Origin: Budorcas taxicolor
Taxonomy: Eukaryota > Chordata > Mammalia > Artiodactyla > Bovidae
DNA length: 64,000 nt
Assembly: GCF_023091745.1 (NCBI RefSeq)
Contig: NC_068910.1
Location: 50,021,272-50,085,271 of the forward strand
Direction: 5' to 3'
The translations under genes were made by a program, and so were the position numbers. Every line of letters begins with the position of its first letter. Position 1 is the stretch's first letter. This document shows, piece after piece, positions 40,531-53,357 of the stretch. The notes below the pieces were generated by a model. That model made no database searches. It saw nothing but the letters and a program-made list of their open reading frames with translations, and was not told the DNA's origin.

Positions 40531-42160
40531 GCAAGGAACCTGCATACTGTTCCACTATTGGCTGTGCCACTTTGCGTTCCCACCAAAGTGTAGGAGGCTC
40601 CTTCTGTCCACACCCTCTCCATCGCTTATGGTTTGTAGACTTGATGACCATTTTGACTGGTGTGAGGCAATAGCTCATTATAGTTTTGATTTGCATTTCT
40701 AATAATTAGCGATGCTGAGTGTCTTTCCATGTTCCTCTTGGCCGTCTGTATGTCTTCTTTGGAGAAATACCTATTTAGGTCTTCTGCCCACTTTTTTGAT
40801 TGGGGATTTGGGTTTTTGATGCTGACTCACATGAGCTGTTAATTTTGGAGATTAATCCATTGTTGGTTACATCATTTGCAAATATTTTCTCCTGTTCTGT
40901 AATTTGTCTGTTTTGCTTATGGTTTCCTTTGCTTTGCAAAAACTTTTGAGTTTGATTAAGTCCCATTTGTTTTTATTTCTATTACTCTAGGAGATGGGTT
41001 GAAATATACATTGCTCTGATTTATGTCAGAGTGTTTTGTGTATGTTTTCCTTTAAGAGTATTATATAGTATCCAGTCTTTAAGGTTTTTAATCCATTTTA
41101 AATGTATTTTAGTGTATGATGTTAAACAGTGTTCTAACTTCATTTTTTTACATGTAACTCTCTAGTTTTCCCAGGGCTGTTTATTGAAGAGACTGTATTT
41201 TTTCTCTGTTGTGTAGTCTTGCCTCTTTTGTCTCAGATTAATTGACCATAGGTACATGGGTTTATTTCTGGGCTTTCTGTCTTGTTCCATTGATCTATAT
41301 TTTTATTTTTGTGCCAATACTATATTGTTTTGATGACTGTAGTTTTACAGTATAGTCTGAAGCAGCTCCATTTTTCTTTTTCAAGATTGCTTTGGCTATT
41401 CGAGATCTTTTGTGTCTTCACACAAATTTGAAGATTTTTTTGTTCTAGTTCTATGAAAATGCCATTGGTAATTTGGTAGGGATTACGTTGATTCTCTAGA
41501 TTACCTTGGGTAGGATAGTCATTTTTACAGTACTGATTCTTCAATCCAAGAATATGGTATGTCTTTCTGTCTGTCATCTTTGGTCTCTTTCATCAGCATC
41601 TTACAGTTTTTGGAGTCCAGGTCTTTTGCCTCCTTAGGTTTATTCCTAGGTTTTTGTTTTTGTTTTTTGATGCAGTGGTAAATGGGAATGTTGATTTAAT
41701 TTCTCGTGCTGATTTATTTGTTGTTAATGTAAAGAAATGCAACAGGTTTTTGGGTGTTTATTTTGTATTCTGCAACTTTACTGAATTCATTGATGAGCTC
41801 CAGTAGTTCTCTGGTGGCAACTTTAGGATTTTCTATGTTTAGTATCATGTCACCTGTAAACAGTGGCCGTTTTACTCTTTTCTAATTTGGATTCCTTTTA
41901 TATGTATTTTTTCTTATTGCTGTCGCTATGACTTCCAAAACCATGTTGAATAAAAGTGGTGAGAGTAAACATCCTTGTCTTGTTCCTGACCTTAGAGGAA
42001 ATGCTTTCAGCTTTTCACTGTTGAGCACAATGTTCGTCGTTTTGTCGTATATGGCCTTTATTATGTTGAGGTATATTCCCTCTGTGCCTACTTTCTGGAG
42101 AGTTTTTATTATAAACGGGTGTTGAATTTTGAAGGAACCATTTCTGTGTCTGTTTGGATG

Positions 42161-42494
42161 ATCGTGTTTTTTTCCTTAAACGATTCATTTTCGGCTGTAC
42201 CGTGCCTTCGTTGCTCTGTGTGGGCTTTCCTAGCTGCAGCGAGTGACAGCTGCTCTTCACTGTGGCACCTGGGCTTCTCTCTGCGGCGGCCTCTCTGGCT
42301 GCAGAGCATAGGCTGTAGGCACGCTGGCGTCAGTAGCTGCGGTTCGTGGGCTCAGTCATTGCGGCTCCTGGGCTCTTGCGGCACACAGGCTTAGTTGCTC
42401 CTCAGCACGTGGGATCTTCCCGGACAAGGGATTGAGCCTGTGTAGCCTGCATTGGCAGGCGGATTCGAAACCACTGGACCACTAGGGAAGTCCT
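42161..42494 (-). repeat. long CHR-type SINE in L1-A
   Basis: Long variant with repeated CTGCAG/GGCTC-rich wording, ending ACCACTGGACCACTAGGGAAG as in shorter CHR copies. L1 sequence resumes at GATTATATGG. Confidence 0.8.
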
Positions 42495-42605
42495 GATTAT
42501 ATGGTTTTTGTTCTCCTATTTGTCAATGTGTATCACACTGATTTGCAAATATTGAAAAATCCTTGCTTCCCTGGGATAAATCCCACTTAATCATGGTGGG
42601 ATTAA

Positions 42606-42816
42606 GCTGCCACCTGGCAGCTCAAACAGGAAAGAATCTCCCCACAATGCAGGAGACTTGGGTTTGATCTCTGGGTCAGGAAGATCTCCTGGAAAAGGGA
42701 TTGACTACCCACTAAGGTATTCTTGCCTGGAGAATTCAATGGACAGAGAGGAGCCTGGTGGGCTACAGTCCATGGGGTCTGCAGTCCGTGAAGCACTGGC
42801 CAGGACTCAGTGACTA
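42606..42816 (+). repeat. Bov-tA SINE in L1-A
   Basis: CACCTGGCAGCTCAAACAGG, GGTTTGATCTCTGGGTCAGG, then the Bov-A tail with a few extra bases near CATGGGGTCTGCAGTCC. Confidence 0.88.
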
Positions 42817-43296
42817 GAGAGAGAGATGGCTCTTTTCATGTATTGTTGGATTCTGTTTGCTGGTATTTTCTGGGTGACTTCTGCATTTATGTTCACCAGT
42901 GATACTGGTCAGTACTTTTCTTTTTTTGTGGTATCTTTGTCTGGTTTTGGTATCATAATGATGGTGTTTGGGGGTGTTTCTTCCTCTGCAAATTTTTGGG
43001 AAGAGTTTCAGAAGGATAGGTGTTAACTCTTCTCCAAATGTTGTGATAGAATTCACCAGTGAAGAATTCACCATTCATGTGATCCTGGACCTTTGTTTGT
43101 TGGGAGCTTTTAAATCAGTTTCATTTTCAGTACTTGTGATTGGTCTGTTCATATTTTCTGTTTCTTCTTGGTTCAGTCTTGGGAGATTGTACTTTTCTCA
43201 GAATTTGTCCATTTCTTCTAGGTTGTCCATTTTATTTGCATATAGTTGCTACAAGTAGTCTCCCATGATCCTTTGTATTTCTGTGATGTCTGTAAC

Positions 43297-43592
43297 TTTT
43301 TAATTTTTTAAAAATTATTTACTCGTTTATTTTTCATGACATGGGGTTTCCGTTGCCGTGTGCAGGCTTCCTCTAGTCGCGGTGGCTTCTCTTGTTGCAG
43401 AGCACAGGCTCTAGGTGTGCAGGCTTCAGCAGCTGCAGCACGCGGGCTCAGTAGACGCTGCACACAGGCGCAGTGGTTGTGGTGCACAGGCTTATTTGCC
43501 CCAAGGCTTATGGGATCTTGCCAGACTGGAGGTTGATCGCCTGTGCCCTGCGTTGGTAGGTGGATGCTCAACCACTGGGCCACCAGAGAAGG
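43297..43592 (-). repeat. long CHR-type SINE in L1-A
   Basis: Second long variant: GACATGGGGTTTCCGTTGCC, GGCTTCAGCAGCTGCAGCAC, ending CCACTGGGCCACCAGAGAAG. Confidence 0.8.
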
Positions 43593-44107
43593 CCCCCTGT
43601 TGTATCTTTTCCTTTTTCGTTTCTAATTTTATTGATTTAAACCCTCTCCCTCTTTTTCTGGATGAGTCTGGCTAAAGGTTTATCCGTTTTTTTAATTTTT
43701 TCAAAGAATCAGCTTTTAGCTTCATTGATCCTTTCCAGTTCTTCTCTGTTTCGTTTATTTTTGCTCTCGTTTTTATGATTTCTTTTCTTCTGCTAACTAT
43801 GGATTTTGTTTGTTTTTTCTCTAGTTGCTTTATGTTTAATGTTATGTTGTTTATTTGATATTTTTCTTCTCTCCTGGAGTAAGATTGTATTGCTATAACC
43901 TTCTGTCTTCGAACTGCTTTTGCTGTGTCCCATCAGTTTGGAATCACCATGTTTTCATTGTTATTTGTCTCTAGATATTTTTTGATTTCCTCTTTGATTT
44001 CTTTAGTGATCCATTGATTGTTTAGTAGCATATTATTTAGCCTCCATGTATTTGTGTGTTTTTTACAGGTTTTTTCCTCTTGTGGTTGATTTCTAATTTA
44101 ATGGCAT

Positions 44108-44586
44108 TATCAACTCAAAAAAATGCACAACATGAGAGTTGCAAATTTTGGGGGGCCAAATGAAAACATAGCCTCGGAGACAGCATTTCAGGTAGTTATG
44201 AGAAACTGCTCCAAATAGGTAGGGGGGGAAGGTCAATATATATGTGATTTTGGTGAATGGGGATTACATGCAGTCAGTCACATATTTTTGCAGAAGGTCT
44301 TGTGAGGGTTACTGATAGTCACGAGGAGCAGACATCACCATGAAGGAATTTAGTGCTTTTCTAGATATGAGGAGATGCAAGAACTGGCCTCATAAAATCA
44401 GCTCCTGAAAATACCTAATTATCTGAAGGCCTGTTCTGCCTGTTTTTTCTAGAGAAGAGAGTGTCTCATTCCTGATGTTCCATCCTGAACTCCCTTCCAG
44501 TGGTGTTGAAGGTCAGCAGCACATGATTTAATCCTTGTAGAGGCAGATGGCAAGTGCCCACGGCAAGTGCTGTTTTGTAGTTGACA
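44108..44586 (-). repeat. ERV-B 3' LTR
   Basis: Shares ATGCACAACATGAGAGTTGC, GTTACTGATAGTCACGAGG (one base changed) and AATTTAGTGCTTTTCTAGAT with the right LTR. The usual TG start reads TA here. Confidence 0.92.
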
Positions 44587-46337
44587 GGCTCCTTCATGGT
44601 AATAAATTCGTTCCATGGTGCTAGGAAGGTGCATTCCTAGATGGTGAAGATTTTGATGATAGACTACTCAATGTGGTCTTATGAACAGTAATTAAAGATC
44701 TCTGGACCACTCATCTCATCCTCTAGTCTTTTTTGGTCCAAGAAAAAAATCCCTCTTATTGCATCTTCCCATATCTGGAATTATACTAGTACAGTCATTG
44801 ATCACATACAGAATTATATATTTGATCAACTGCTTCAAGTTGCCTCAGTGTGTTAGTCATTAAGTTGTGTCTGACTTTTTGTGACCCCATGGATTGTAGC
44901 TGGCCAGCGTCCTCTGTCCATGGGATTTCCCAGGCAAGAATACTGGAGTGGGTTGCCATTTCCTTCTCCAGGGAAGTCTTAAAACCCAGGGATCAAACTC
45001 GGGTCTCCTGCGTTAAAGGTGGATTCTTTATCATCTGAGCCACCGAGCCACCAGGGAAGCCATCATTATCTTTTTGGAGGCTCAGTCACACATTTGGTAA
45101 TACAAAAAATGCTAATCTTATAAGACAGGCAAAATGCCAATAATATAGCTAATCACTTTAATAGAGTTGTAAGTAAATATTTAAGCCAAGGGCTCCCCAC
45201 ACCAAACTGATTTTTAAAGAGCTTGTCAAGACTAGGGTGTGGGTCAGTTAAAGCACAATTCTGATTTTTCATATGGTTCCTTAAATGTGTTGTATGAAAG
45301 GATTCATGAATGAAACACAGCATTCAGTTTGAATTATGGCACAGGTGTGTCCCTGAGATGCTGTAAGGACATTACAGGTAATGTAAATTTTGGTTTTCTC
45401 ATCGTACAGACCTCAGAGTTCAACAGGCTCATACCCTAGTACTGTCATTTAAAGCCTGTTGAGTAAATGTTGTTAAGGCTTTGATACGACCGATTACATT
45501 CTGCAGTCCTATTGAAGGCACAGAAATAGTTGTTAAATGGTCATACGAGTGGCATACAGATCTCTAGACTGGCTGGGGTCATCTTTGAATTGTTATGTAT
45601 ATGACATGTCCATGGGACATGTAGGGTACATTTTCCTATCCATCCCAGTGGAAGCCAAGGCCATAAATTAGTACCACAAATCCACTGAGTTCCATTACTT
45701 GCAACCCAGTGACTCTCTGATCGTCTGACTCAGTTCCACACCAATCATTGTCTCTAATGGTAATCATATGTAGGCATTGTTCATAAGGCACCCAGCCAAA
45801 TTTCCTACTGCTACTAGGCTTAGTTTGATTCACCCTTAGTATGATTTAATTGTTCCCAACATAGAGGAGCTTTTAAACTTAAATGATGATATAAATCCAT
45901 CCCATAATTGTGGAAGGTTTCCTCTTAATAGATGACAAGTTGCAGCTTTTGATTGAGATTTAGCTCGTTGTTCTGATTGAGTTTGAGTGACGCTAAAGGA
46001 AAATTTGTATCTGTGGCCAGGGTCAGAGCGGGTATTATTTATTTCATGAGTAGCCTGAACAGGATTGGTCTTACTTCTAAAATAAATTTCCTTATGGCTA
46101 TCCAGTCAGAACCTTGGAAGGGAGAAATCTACCAGGGTAAGCCAGAAGTAGTTGACACAGGTAATTGGCCACAAACCCAATAAGTAGATTGATTTTTAAA
46201 ATTAGCATAGGATGATGCCCATGTTAGGAAGACATTTGATTCATATGCAAAGGTCCAGGAAGTCAGGAAAACTATAAATGATCATACGTGTCAGTTCCAG
46301 CATCTTGGGTAAGCTGTCTGCTTCCCATGTCGTCTTC
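44587..46337 (-). pseudogene. ERV-B env-position remnant
   Basis: Lies between integrase and the 3' LTR, with a Bov-tA at 44845-45060. A 65-codon minus frame at 45636-45833 may be env surface sequence, but I cannot confirm it. No fusion peptide or membrane segment is recognisable. Confidence 0.5.
44845..45060 (-). repeat. Bov-tA SINE in ERV-B
   Basis: TGACTTTTTGTGACCCCATG, GAATACTGGAGTGGGTTGCC, then GAGCCACCAGGGAAGCC. A short duplication (GAGCCACCGAGCCACC) occurs near its end. Confidence 0.92.
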
Positions 46338-48340
46338 TCATCCTGGTGTGAGTATATTTTCTGCTTTATTTAAGCATTGTTTTAAGGTGAGTTTGAGGTC
46401 AGCAGTCCTCTCTACAGACCAGTCTGTCACAGGGCCCCTTTTTAAGTGGAAAATGTAAATCCAACAGTCAGTTTCCTTTGGTTTTGCTGCGCATGAGCTA
46501 GTTAAGAGTGCCTGGTGAGGGCCTCTCCATCTGGGTTGTAGTGAGTCCTTTAAATGACATCTTTTCCAATATACATAATCTGTTTGCACATCATGGGATA
46601 TCTGGTCTTCATCCAAAAATAGATTACTATGATAAACTTCAGAAACAAGCTTAAAATGCTCTTTTAGGAGTTCAGTTAAGCATTTACAATAATATAACAT
46701 GTCCCCTTTTAATAATATATGTTCATAAAATCCTTCGTCTAGTCTCATTGGTCTCCCAGCGGTAATTTCAAAAGGATACAAAGGCTGTTTCCCAAAGGAG
46801 AATTGATTTTAGGTTGAGGAAGACCAGTGGAAGGGGCTTTGGCCAAGGTAAGGAATAAGTATCTAGATTTTAGCCGATTAGTATTTACTTATTTATTTTT
46901 TCCAGTTGATTTTTAATTGTTCCATTTGTACTTTCTTCTAGCCTAGAGGCCTGGGGGTGGTATGTACAGTGGAAATGCTTCATAATTAGCCCAATTTTGC
47001 AAATTTTCTTGACAATTTGTGCAATAAAATGGGCTCCCCATCACTATATATTTCTACAGGGACTCCCCAAATGGGAATCACCCTAGTATTCGTTTGCTTA
47101 CCAGCTGTGCATTTGCTCTTCTGTATGGAAATGCCTCAGCCCAGTGAGAAAGCATGCAAATTATAACAAGTACACGCTGGTAACCTCGAGAGGGGCCACT
47201 TGGATGAATTCAATCTGCCAAATGTCAGACGAGCCGGCAGATAATGGAAAACTTCCCTGAGAACTATGTAATGGCTTTCCTGAGTTGTATTTTGGATATT
47301 TGGTGCACCTAGAATAAATTTTCCGAGTTAAGTGAAGGAGCGCTTCCAAAAATACTGTTTTACCCCACCCTACTGTCTTAATCTGAGTTCCAGTGAGTTA
47401 GCTTATGAATTTATTGTAAAATGGGGTATTGTATGCTAAACAGAATACAGCTTTCCATTTGGGCCTATCCAGAGCCCTTTGTTGGAGCCAAACCTTACTC
47501 CTTTTTGTTTTCATGTTTCCTCTTCTCCTTTTGGTGCTGTTCTTAAAAATTTAGCAGGGTGTCAGCAAGGTTATTGGGAGGCTGAAAAGAGAAACCCGCT
47601 GTTAGTTGACTTATCATTTTGCAGAGCTGCCGTCTTGGCAACGTGATCAGCTACGGAGTTCCCTTTTGCTTCTGTGGTGTCAGTCTCTGACCTGATACCT
47701 TGATGATAGCTAATGCACTTGGTAGAAGAATTGCATCCAGTAATTCTGCATCTTGTCCCCTGAGGAAGTTAAAAACCCTCTGTTTCCAAAGCATGCCAAA
47801 GTCATGTGCTACCCCAAAAGCGTTGTGGCTATTGGTGTAAATATTACGGGATTTCCCTTGCCAAGTGTTAGGCTTTTGTTAGTGCCATTAATTCAGCTTC
47901 TTAGGCAGAAGAGATGTTAGGTAAGGGACCATTCTCAAGGATTGGTACTGGAGAAACAGCAATATAACTAGTACCAGTACATAACTGGTACTTTCCATGA
48001 GGTCCTCAGAGATATGAACCATCAGTGAATGATATAAAATCAGGATTATCCATAGTGCTTTCCCAGAGATTGATCCTGGGAGATAACAGATTGTCAGGTA
48101 AAACAATACAATTATGGTTTTCATCATTAACATCTAATTCCTCTGGTAGCAAGGTGGCTAGATGAAGCTTGTTGTGTCTGTGAAGAATTATATTTGGTGA
48201 GAGCAAGATAGTCTCATGGAAGTTAATCGACTTGCTGAATAATGTTGTTTGTGATGAATGTTTAGTAAGACTTCCACAGGGCGAGGAACAAAGATGGTCC
48301 AAGAGTGACTCATGATTATCTCCACTGTGGTTGGACACAG
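46338..48340 (-). pseudogene. ERV-B pol remnant (RNase H and integrase)
   Basis: Reading leftwards: RNase H start with FTDGSYL (about 48010-48050), integrase N-terminal region (about 47160-47350, where the first acidic core residue reads Glu), and integrase C-terminus (46338-46781, with SLQPRWRGPHQALL). The pieces lie in different frames with stops between. Gamma-like ERV1. Confidence 0.82.
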
Positions 48341-48640
48341 CACAGCTGTCCCTGTGACAGCCTGGAGGAGAGGGGAGAGGCCCCTGGCTGCTGAACCTAG
48401 CTTGGCTGTAATAGCCTGCTGGCTGGCAGTGAGGGCTGTGGTGCTGGGCTAGTGCTCCCAGCGCGGCCCCTGTTTCGTGAAAAAAGAGGAGGAAGGGTAG
48501 GTCATAATTTCAGTGCCCCAGGGCGGGGCCTTGGCTAGAAGTTTTTTGTTTTTCTTTTTTAAGATCTTCATGGCTTCAAAATGTTCTGCATTTCAGCAAA
48601 GAGGTTCAGGTTGGTCTTGTTTGAATAGATTATATACTAG
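48341..48640. other. ERV-B internal sequence, not assigned
   Basis: GC-rich between RNase H and BovB, with no frame or family wording I recognise. Confidence 0.5.
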
Positions 48641-49240
48641 TTAAGAAATGAAGGGTGGTGCCATCTGCATATCTGAGGTTATTGATATTTCTTCCAGTAA
48701 TCTTGATTCCAGCTTATGCTTCTTCCAGCCCAGCGTTTCTCATGATGTACTCTGCATATAAGTTAAATAAACAGGGTGACAATATACAGCCTTGACGTAG
48801 TCCTTTCCTGATTTGGAACCAGTCTGTTGTTCCACGTCCAGTTCTAACTGTTGCTTCCTGACCTGCATATAGGTTTCTCAAGAGGCAGGTCAGGGGGTCT
48901 GACCATCTCTTTCAGAATTTTCTACAGTTTATTGTGATCCACACAGTGAAAGGCTTTGGCATAGTCAATGAAGCAGAAATAGATGTTTTTCTGGAACTCT
49001 CTTGCTTTTTCGATGATCCAGCGGATGTTGGCAATTTGATCTGTGGTTCCTCTGCCTTTTCTAAAACGAGCTTGAACATCTGGAAGTTCACGGTTCATGT
49101 ATTGCTGAAGACTGGCTTGGAGAATGTTGAGCATTACTTTACTAGCATGTGAGATGAGTGCAATTGTGCAGTAGTTTGAGCATTCTTTGGCATTGCCTTT
49201 CTTTGAAATTGGAATGAAAACTGACCTTTTTCAGTCCTAA
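48641..49240 (-). repeat. BovB fragment, inverted half (RT core)
   Basis: Minus-strand BovB reverse transcriptase from KKGNAKECS-type wording at 49200 down to the catalytic box at 48660-48671, which reads YADG rather than YADD. The segment ILQASLQQYMNRELPDVQA to FCFIDYAKAFHCVDHNKL is still open for 70 codons. It breaks off just after the box. Confidence 0.9.
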
Positions 49241-49553
49241 AAAGCCTCTTGATGACCGTGAAAGAGGAGAGTGAAAAAGTTGGCTTAAAGCTCAACATTC
49301 AGAAAATGAAGATCATGGCATCTGGTCCCATCACTTCATGGCAAATAGATGGGGAAACAGTGTCAGACTTTATTTTTTTGGGCTCCAAAATCACTGCAGA
49401 TGGAGATTGCAGCCATGAAATTAAAAGACACTTACTCCCTGGAAGGAAAGTTATGACCAACCTAGATAGCATATTGAAAAGCAGAGACATTACTTTGCCA
49501 ACAAAGGTCCCTCTAGTCAAGGCTATGGTTTTTCCTGTGGTCATGTATGGACT
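49241..49553 (+). repeat. BovB fragment, sense half (RT C-terminal part)
   Basis: The + strand continues the same protein almost where the other half stops: KVGLKLNIQKMKIMASGP, SDFIFLGSKITADGDCSHEI, LPTKVPLVKAMVFPVVMYG. It ends at 49553 without the BovB 3' end. Confidence 0.92.
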
Positions 49554-50106
49554 ATCAAAAGAACCCCAATTTGACCATTTTAGGTTGAGATCTCCTTTAG
49601 TTATAGTTTCTGCATTTCACTAAGTACTTTCAAATATGAGCTCCAGGTATGAGCTTTGTACGTGTTGTACATGAAGCTGGCTTGGGTGTTCGTTGGAGAT
49701 TTGTTTTCTGATGCCCCTCATTTCTATGTTTGAGAGAGTCTATTTCCCATTTTAAGTTGAATTTGTCAGGGGTAACATTTACTAATGAAGTTGTGTGGTG
49801 GGTCAGTGTGCTGTTTGTGAGCTTAACTCCTTTGGGAGAGACCTTTGAGTCATTTCAACCCTCTTCTTTGTCTTGGTTTTTCTCCCTTGGACAGTCTTAA
49901 GACCACCATAGGTGCTTGGATCGCTGAATGGCCAATTTTTATTCATGACTCCTGGTGAGCAAGTATTTCAATTAATGAGTAGTTTTCCTCATGTGACCCC
50001 TGCATGGTTATGAGGACGCTGTCTCCACCATTCCTGTAAACTTTTCAGTCTCCTGAGAAAGCCATAACTGGCTGAGAGGAGTCTTGTTCCATTTTTTCAG
50101 AGTTCA
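49554..50106. other. ERV-B internal sequence, probably gag/pol, not assigned
   Basis: No BovB or L1 wording. Position suggests ERV-B interior, but no protein match is visible. Confidence 0.45.
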
Positions 50107-52980
50107 CTTTTTTTTGGGGGGGGGGGTGGCTTTGTGGTTTTTTTTACTATAAATTTATTTATTTTAATTGGAGGCTAATTACAATATTGTATTGATTTTG
50201 CTATACATCAACATGAATCCACCATGGGTATACATGTGTTCCCCATCCTGAACACCCCTCCCACCTCCCTCCCCATCCCATCCCTCTGGATCATCCCAGT
50301 GCACCAGCCCCGAGCATCCTGTATCATGCATCAAGCCTGGTTTGGCAATTCATTTCACATATGATAATTTACATGTTTCAGTGCCATTCTCCCAAATCAT
50401 CCCACCCTTGCCCTCTCCCACCGAGTCCAAAAGACTGTTCTATACATCTGTGTCTCTTTTGCTATCTCGCATATAGGGTTATCGTTACCATCTTTCTAAA
50501 TTCCATATGTATGCGTTACTGTATTGGTGTTTTCTTTCTGGCTTACTTCACTCTGTATAATAGGCTCCAGTTTCATCCACCTCATTAGAACTGATTCAAA
50601 TGTATTCTTTTTAATGGCTGAGTAATACTCCATTGTGTATATGTACCACAGCTTTCTTATCCATTCGTCTGCCAATGGACATCTAGGTTGTTTCCATGTC
50701 CTGGCTATTATAAACAGTGCTGCGATGAACACTGGGGTACATGTGTCTCTTTCAATTCTGGTTTCCTCAGTGTGTATGCCCAGCAGTGGGATTGCTGGGT
50801 CATAAGGCAGTTCTGTTTCCAGTTTTTTAAGGAATCTCCACACTGTTCTCCATAGTGGCTGTACTGGTTTGCCTTCACACCAACAGTGTAAGAGGGTTCC
50901 CTTTTCTCTACACCCTCTCCAGCATTTATTGCTTGTAGACTTTTGGATATAAGCCATTCTGATTGACTGACCACCATTGTGGTTTTGATTTGCATTTCTC
51001 TGATAAGGAGTGATGTTGAGCATCTTTTCATGTGTTTGTTAGCCATCTATATATCTTCTTGGAGAAATGTCGGTTTAGTTCTTTGGCTCATTTTTTGATT
51101 GGGTTGTTTATTTTTCTGGAATTGAGCTGCAGGAGTTACTTGTATATTTTTGAGCTTAATTTGTCAGTTGCTTCATTTGCTATTATTTTCTCCCATTCTG
51201 AAGGCTGTCTTTTCACCTTGCTTATAGTTTCCTGTGTTGTGCAGAAGGTTTTAATTTTAATTAGGTCCCATTTGTTTACTTTTGGTTTTATTTCCGGTAT
51301 TCTGGGAGGGGGGTCATAGAGGATCCTGCTCTGATTTATGTCGGAGAGTGTTTTGCCTATGTTCTCCTCTAGGAGTTTTATAGTTTCTGGTCTTACGTTT
51401 AGATCTTTAATCCATTTTGAGTTTATTTTTGTGTATGGTGTTAGAAAGTGATCTAGTTTCCTTCTTTTACAAGTGGTTGACCAGTTTTCCCAGCACCACT
51501 TGTTAAAGAGATTGTCTTTTCTCCATTGTGTATTCTTGCCTCCTTTGTCAAAGATAAGGTGTCCATAGGTGTGTGGATTTATCTCTGGGCTTTCTATTTT
51601 GTTCCATTGATCTATATTTCTGTCTTTGTGCCAGTACCATATTGTTTTGATGACTGTGGCTCTGTAGTAGAGCCTGAAGTCAGGCAGGTTGATTCCTCCA
51701 GTTCCATTCTTCTTTCTCAAGATTTCTTTGGCTATTCGAGGTTTTTTGTATTTCCATACACATTATGAAATTATTTGTTCTAGCTCTGAAAAATACCATT
51801 GGTAGCTTGCTAGGGATTACATTGAATCTATAGATTGCTTTGGGTAGTATACTCATTTTCACTATATTGATTCTTCTAATCCATGAACACGGTATATTTC
51901 TCCATCTATTAGTGTCCTCTTTGATTTCTTTCACCAGTGTTTTATAGTTTTCTATATATAGGTCTTTAGTTTCTGTGAAAGTGAAGTCACTCAGTCATGT
52001 CTGACTCTTCGTGACCCCGTGGACTGTAGCCCACTAGGCTCTTCCATCCATGGGATTCTCCAGGCAAGAATACTGGAGTGGGTTGCCATTTCCTTCTCCA
52101 GGGGATCTTCCTGACCCAGGGATCGAACCCAGGTCTCCTGCATTGCAGGCAGACCCTTTAACCTCTGAGCCACCAGGGAAGCCCCTTTAGTTTCTTTAGG
52201 TAGATATATTCCTAAGTATTTTATTCTTTTCATTGCAATGGTGAATGGAATTGTTTCCTTAATTTCTCTTTCTATTTTCTCATTATTAGTGTATAGGAAT
52301 GCAAGGGATTTCTGTGTGTTGATTTTATATCCTGCAACTTTACTATATTCATTGATTAGCTCTAGTAATTTTCTGGTGGAGTCTTTAGGGTTTTCTATGT
52401 AGAGGATCATGTCATCTGCAAACAGTGAGTTTTACTTCTTCTTTTCCAATTTGGATTCCTTTTATTTCTTTTTCTGCTCTGATTGCTGTGGCCAAAACTT
52501 TCAGAACTATGTTGAATAGTAGTGGTGAAAGTGGGCACCCTTGACTTGTTCCTGACTTTAGGGGAAATGCTTTCAGTTTTTCACCATTGAGGACAATGTT
52601 TGCTGTGGGTTTGTCATATATAGCTTTTATTATGTTGAGGTATGTTCCTTCTATTCCTGCTTTCTGAAGAGTTTTTATCATAAATGGGTGTTGAATTTTG
52701 TCAAAGGCTTTGTCTGCATCTATTGAGATAATCATATGGCTTTTATTTTTCAATTTGTTAATGTGGTGAATTACATTGATTGATTTGCAGATATTGAAGA
52801 ATCCTTGCATCCCTGGGATAAAGCCCACTTGGTCATGATGTATAATCTTTTTAATGTGTTGTTGGACTCTGATTGCTACAATTTTGTTAAGGATTTTTGC
52901 ATCTATGTTCATCAGTGATATTGGCCTGTAGTTTTCTTTTTTTGTGGCATCGCTGTCAGGTTTTGGTATTCGGGTGATCC
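50107..52980 (-). repeat. L1-B: younger 5'-truncated L1 inside ERV-B
   Basis: T-rich tail (about 50107-50160), ruminant L1 3' UTR (50160-50640), then ORF2 leftward-reading RT and C-terminal part to 52980. The endonuclease and ORF1 are missing. Long open stretches remain (52412-53005, 51136-51720, 50496-51023), so it is younger than L1-A. FADD is intact at 52411-52422 at base level, but a two-base loss just before it shifts the frame. A Bov-tA splits it at 51975-52184. Confidence 0.9.
51975..52184 (-). repeat. Bov-tA SINE in L1-B with target duplication
   Basis: Reversed Bov-tA bounded by perfect copies of ctttagtttct at 51964-51974 and 52185-52195. Close to consensus, so probably young. Confidence 0.93.
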
Positions 52981-53357
52981 CAACAGTTTCTATTACGGCC
53001 GCCAAATTGAGGAAAAGTGTCAGATCAGCTTCTTGCCTACCCGTTCAGTCAAGACCACTCACTGTCCTACAGCTGAGCAAAACTTGGTATCTTTCAGCCG
53101 AGCCCCCTACCCCACCCTCCCAGTATCTTCCAGCTGAGGGGGCAGGTACTTGTTACACACTGTCACAGAAAACTCAGAATCATCAGCCAGTGTGGGAGAT
53201 CTGAGAACTGTAAGGGACTTAACTAAATTCATCTGGACTCTCCAAGGAGACAGAGGGCTACAAGGGGCCACTGCTGGTACCCAGGCTCTAGTTCCTCATA
53301 AAATTCAGGCAAAGGAGGGAAGTCCACTCTGGGTCACTGCGTGGGTTGCCATAAAAC
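52981..53357 (-). other. ERV-B leader region
   Basis: Lies between L1-B and the 5' LTR. A TGGCAACCCACGCAGTGACC motif on the minus strand, six bases past the LTR (about 53332-53351), is in the primer-binding position, but I cannot match it to a tRNA. Confidence 0.5.

Larger units (their letters stand above)
39620..44107 (-). repeat. L1-A, 3' part (ORF2 and 3' UTR) of a near full-length old L1
   Basis: Continuous reversed L1 order from 3' UTR to RT. The polymerase catalytic box, normally FADD, reads FTGD at 41849-41860, so it is dead. It is interrupted by a dimeric Bov-tA (40220-40530), two long CHR SINEs, a Bov-tA (42606-42816) and a TG repeat. At 44107 it is cut by ERV-B and resumes at 53826. 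Without insertions the two parts sum to about 6 kb, near full length. Confidence 0.88.

Noticed and set aside
51032..51319. Plus-strand frames over the L1 copies (for example 51032-51319 and 42826-43258)
   Set aside because: They are antisense shadows of L1 ORF2, rich in Phe, Ser and Leu because the sense strand is A-rich.
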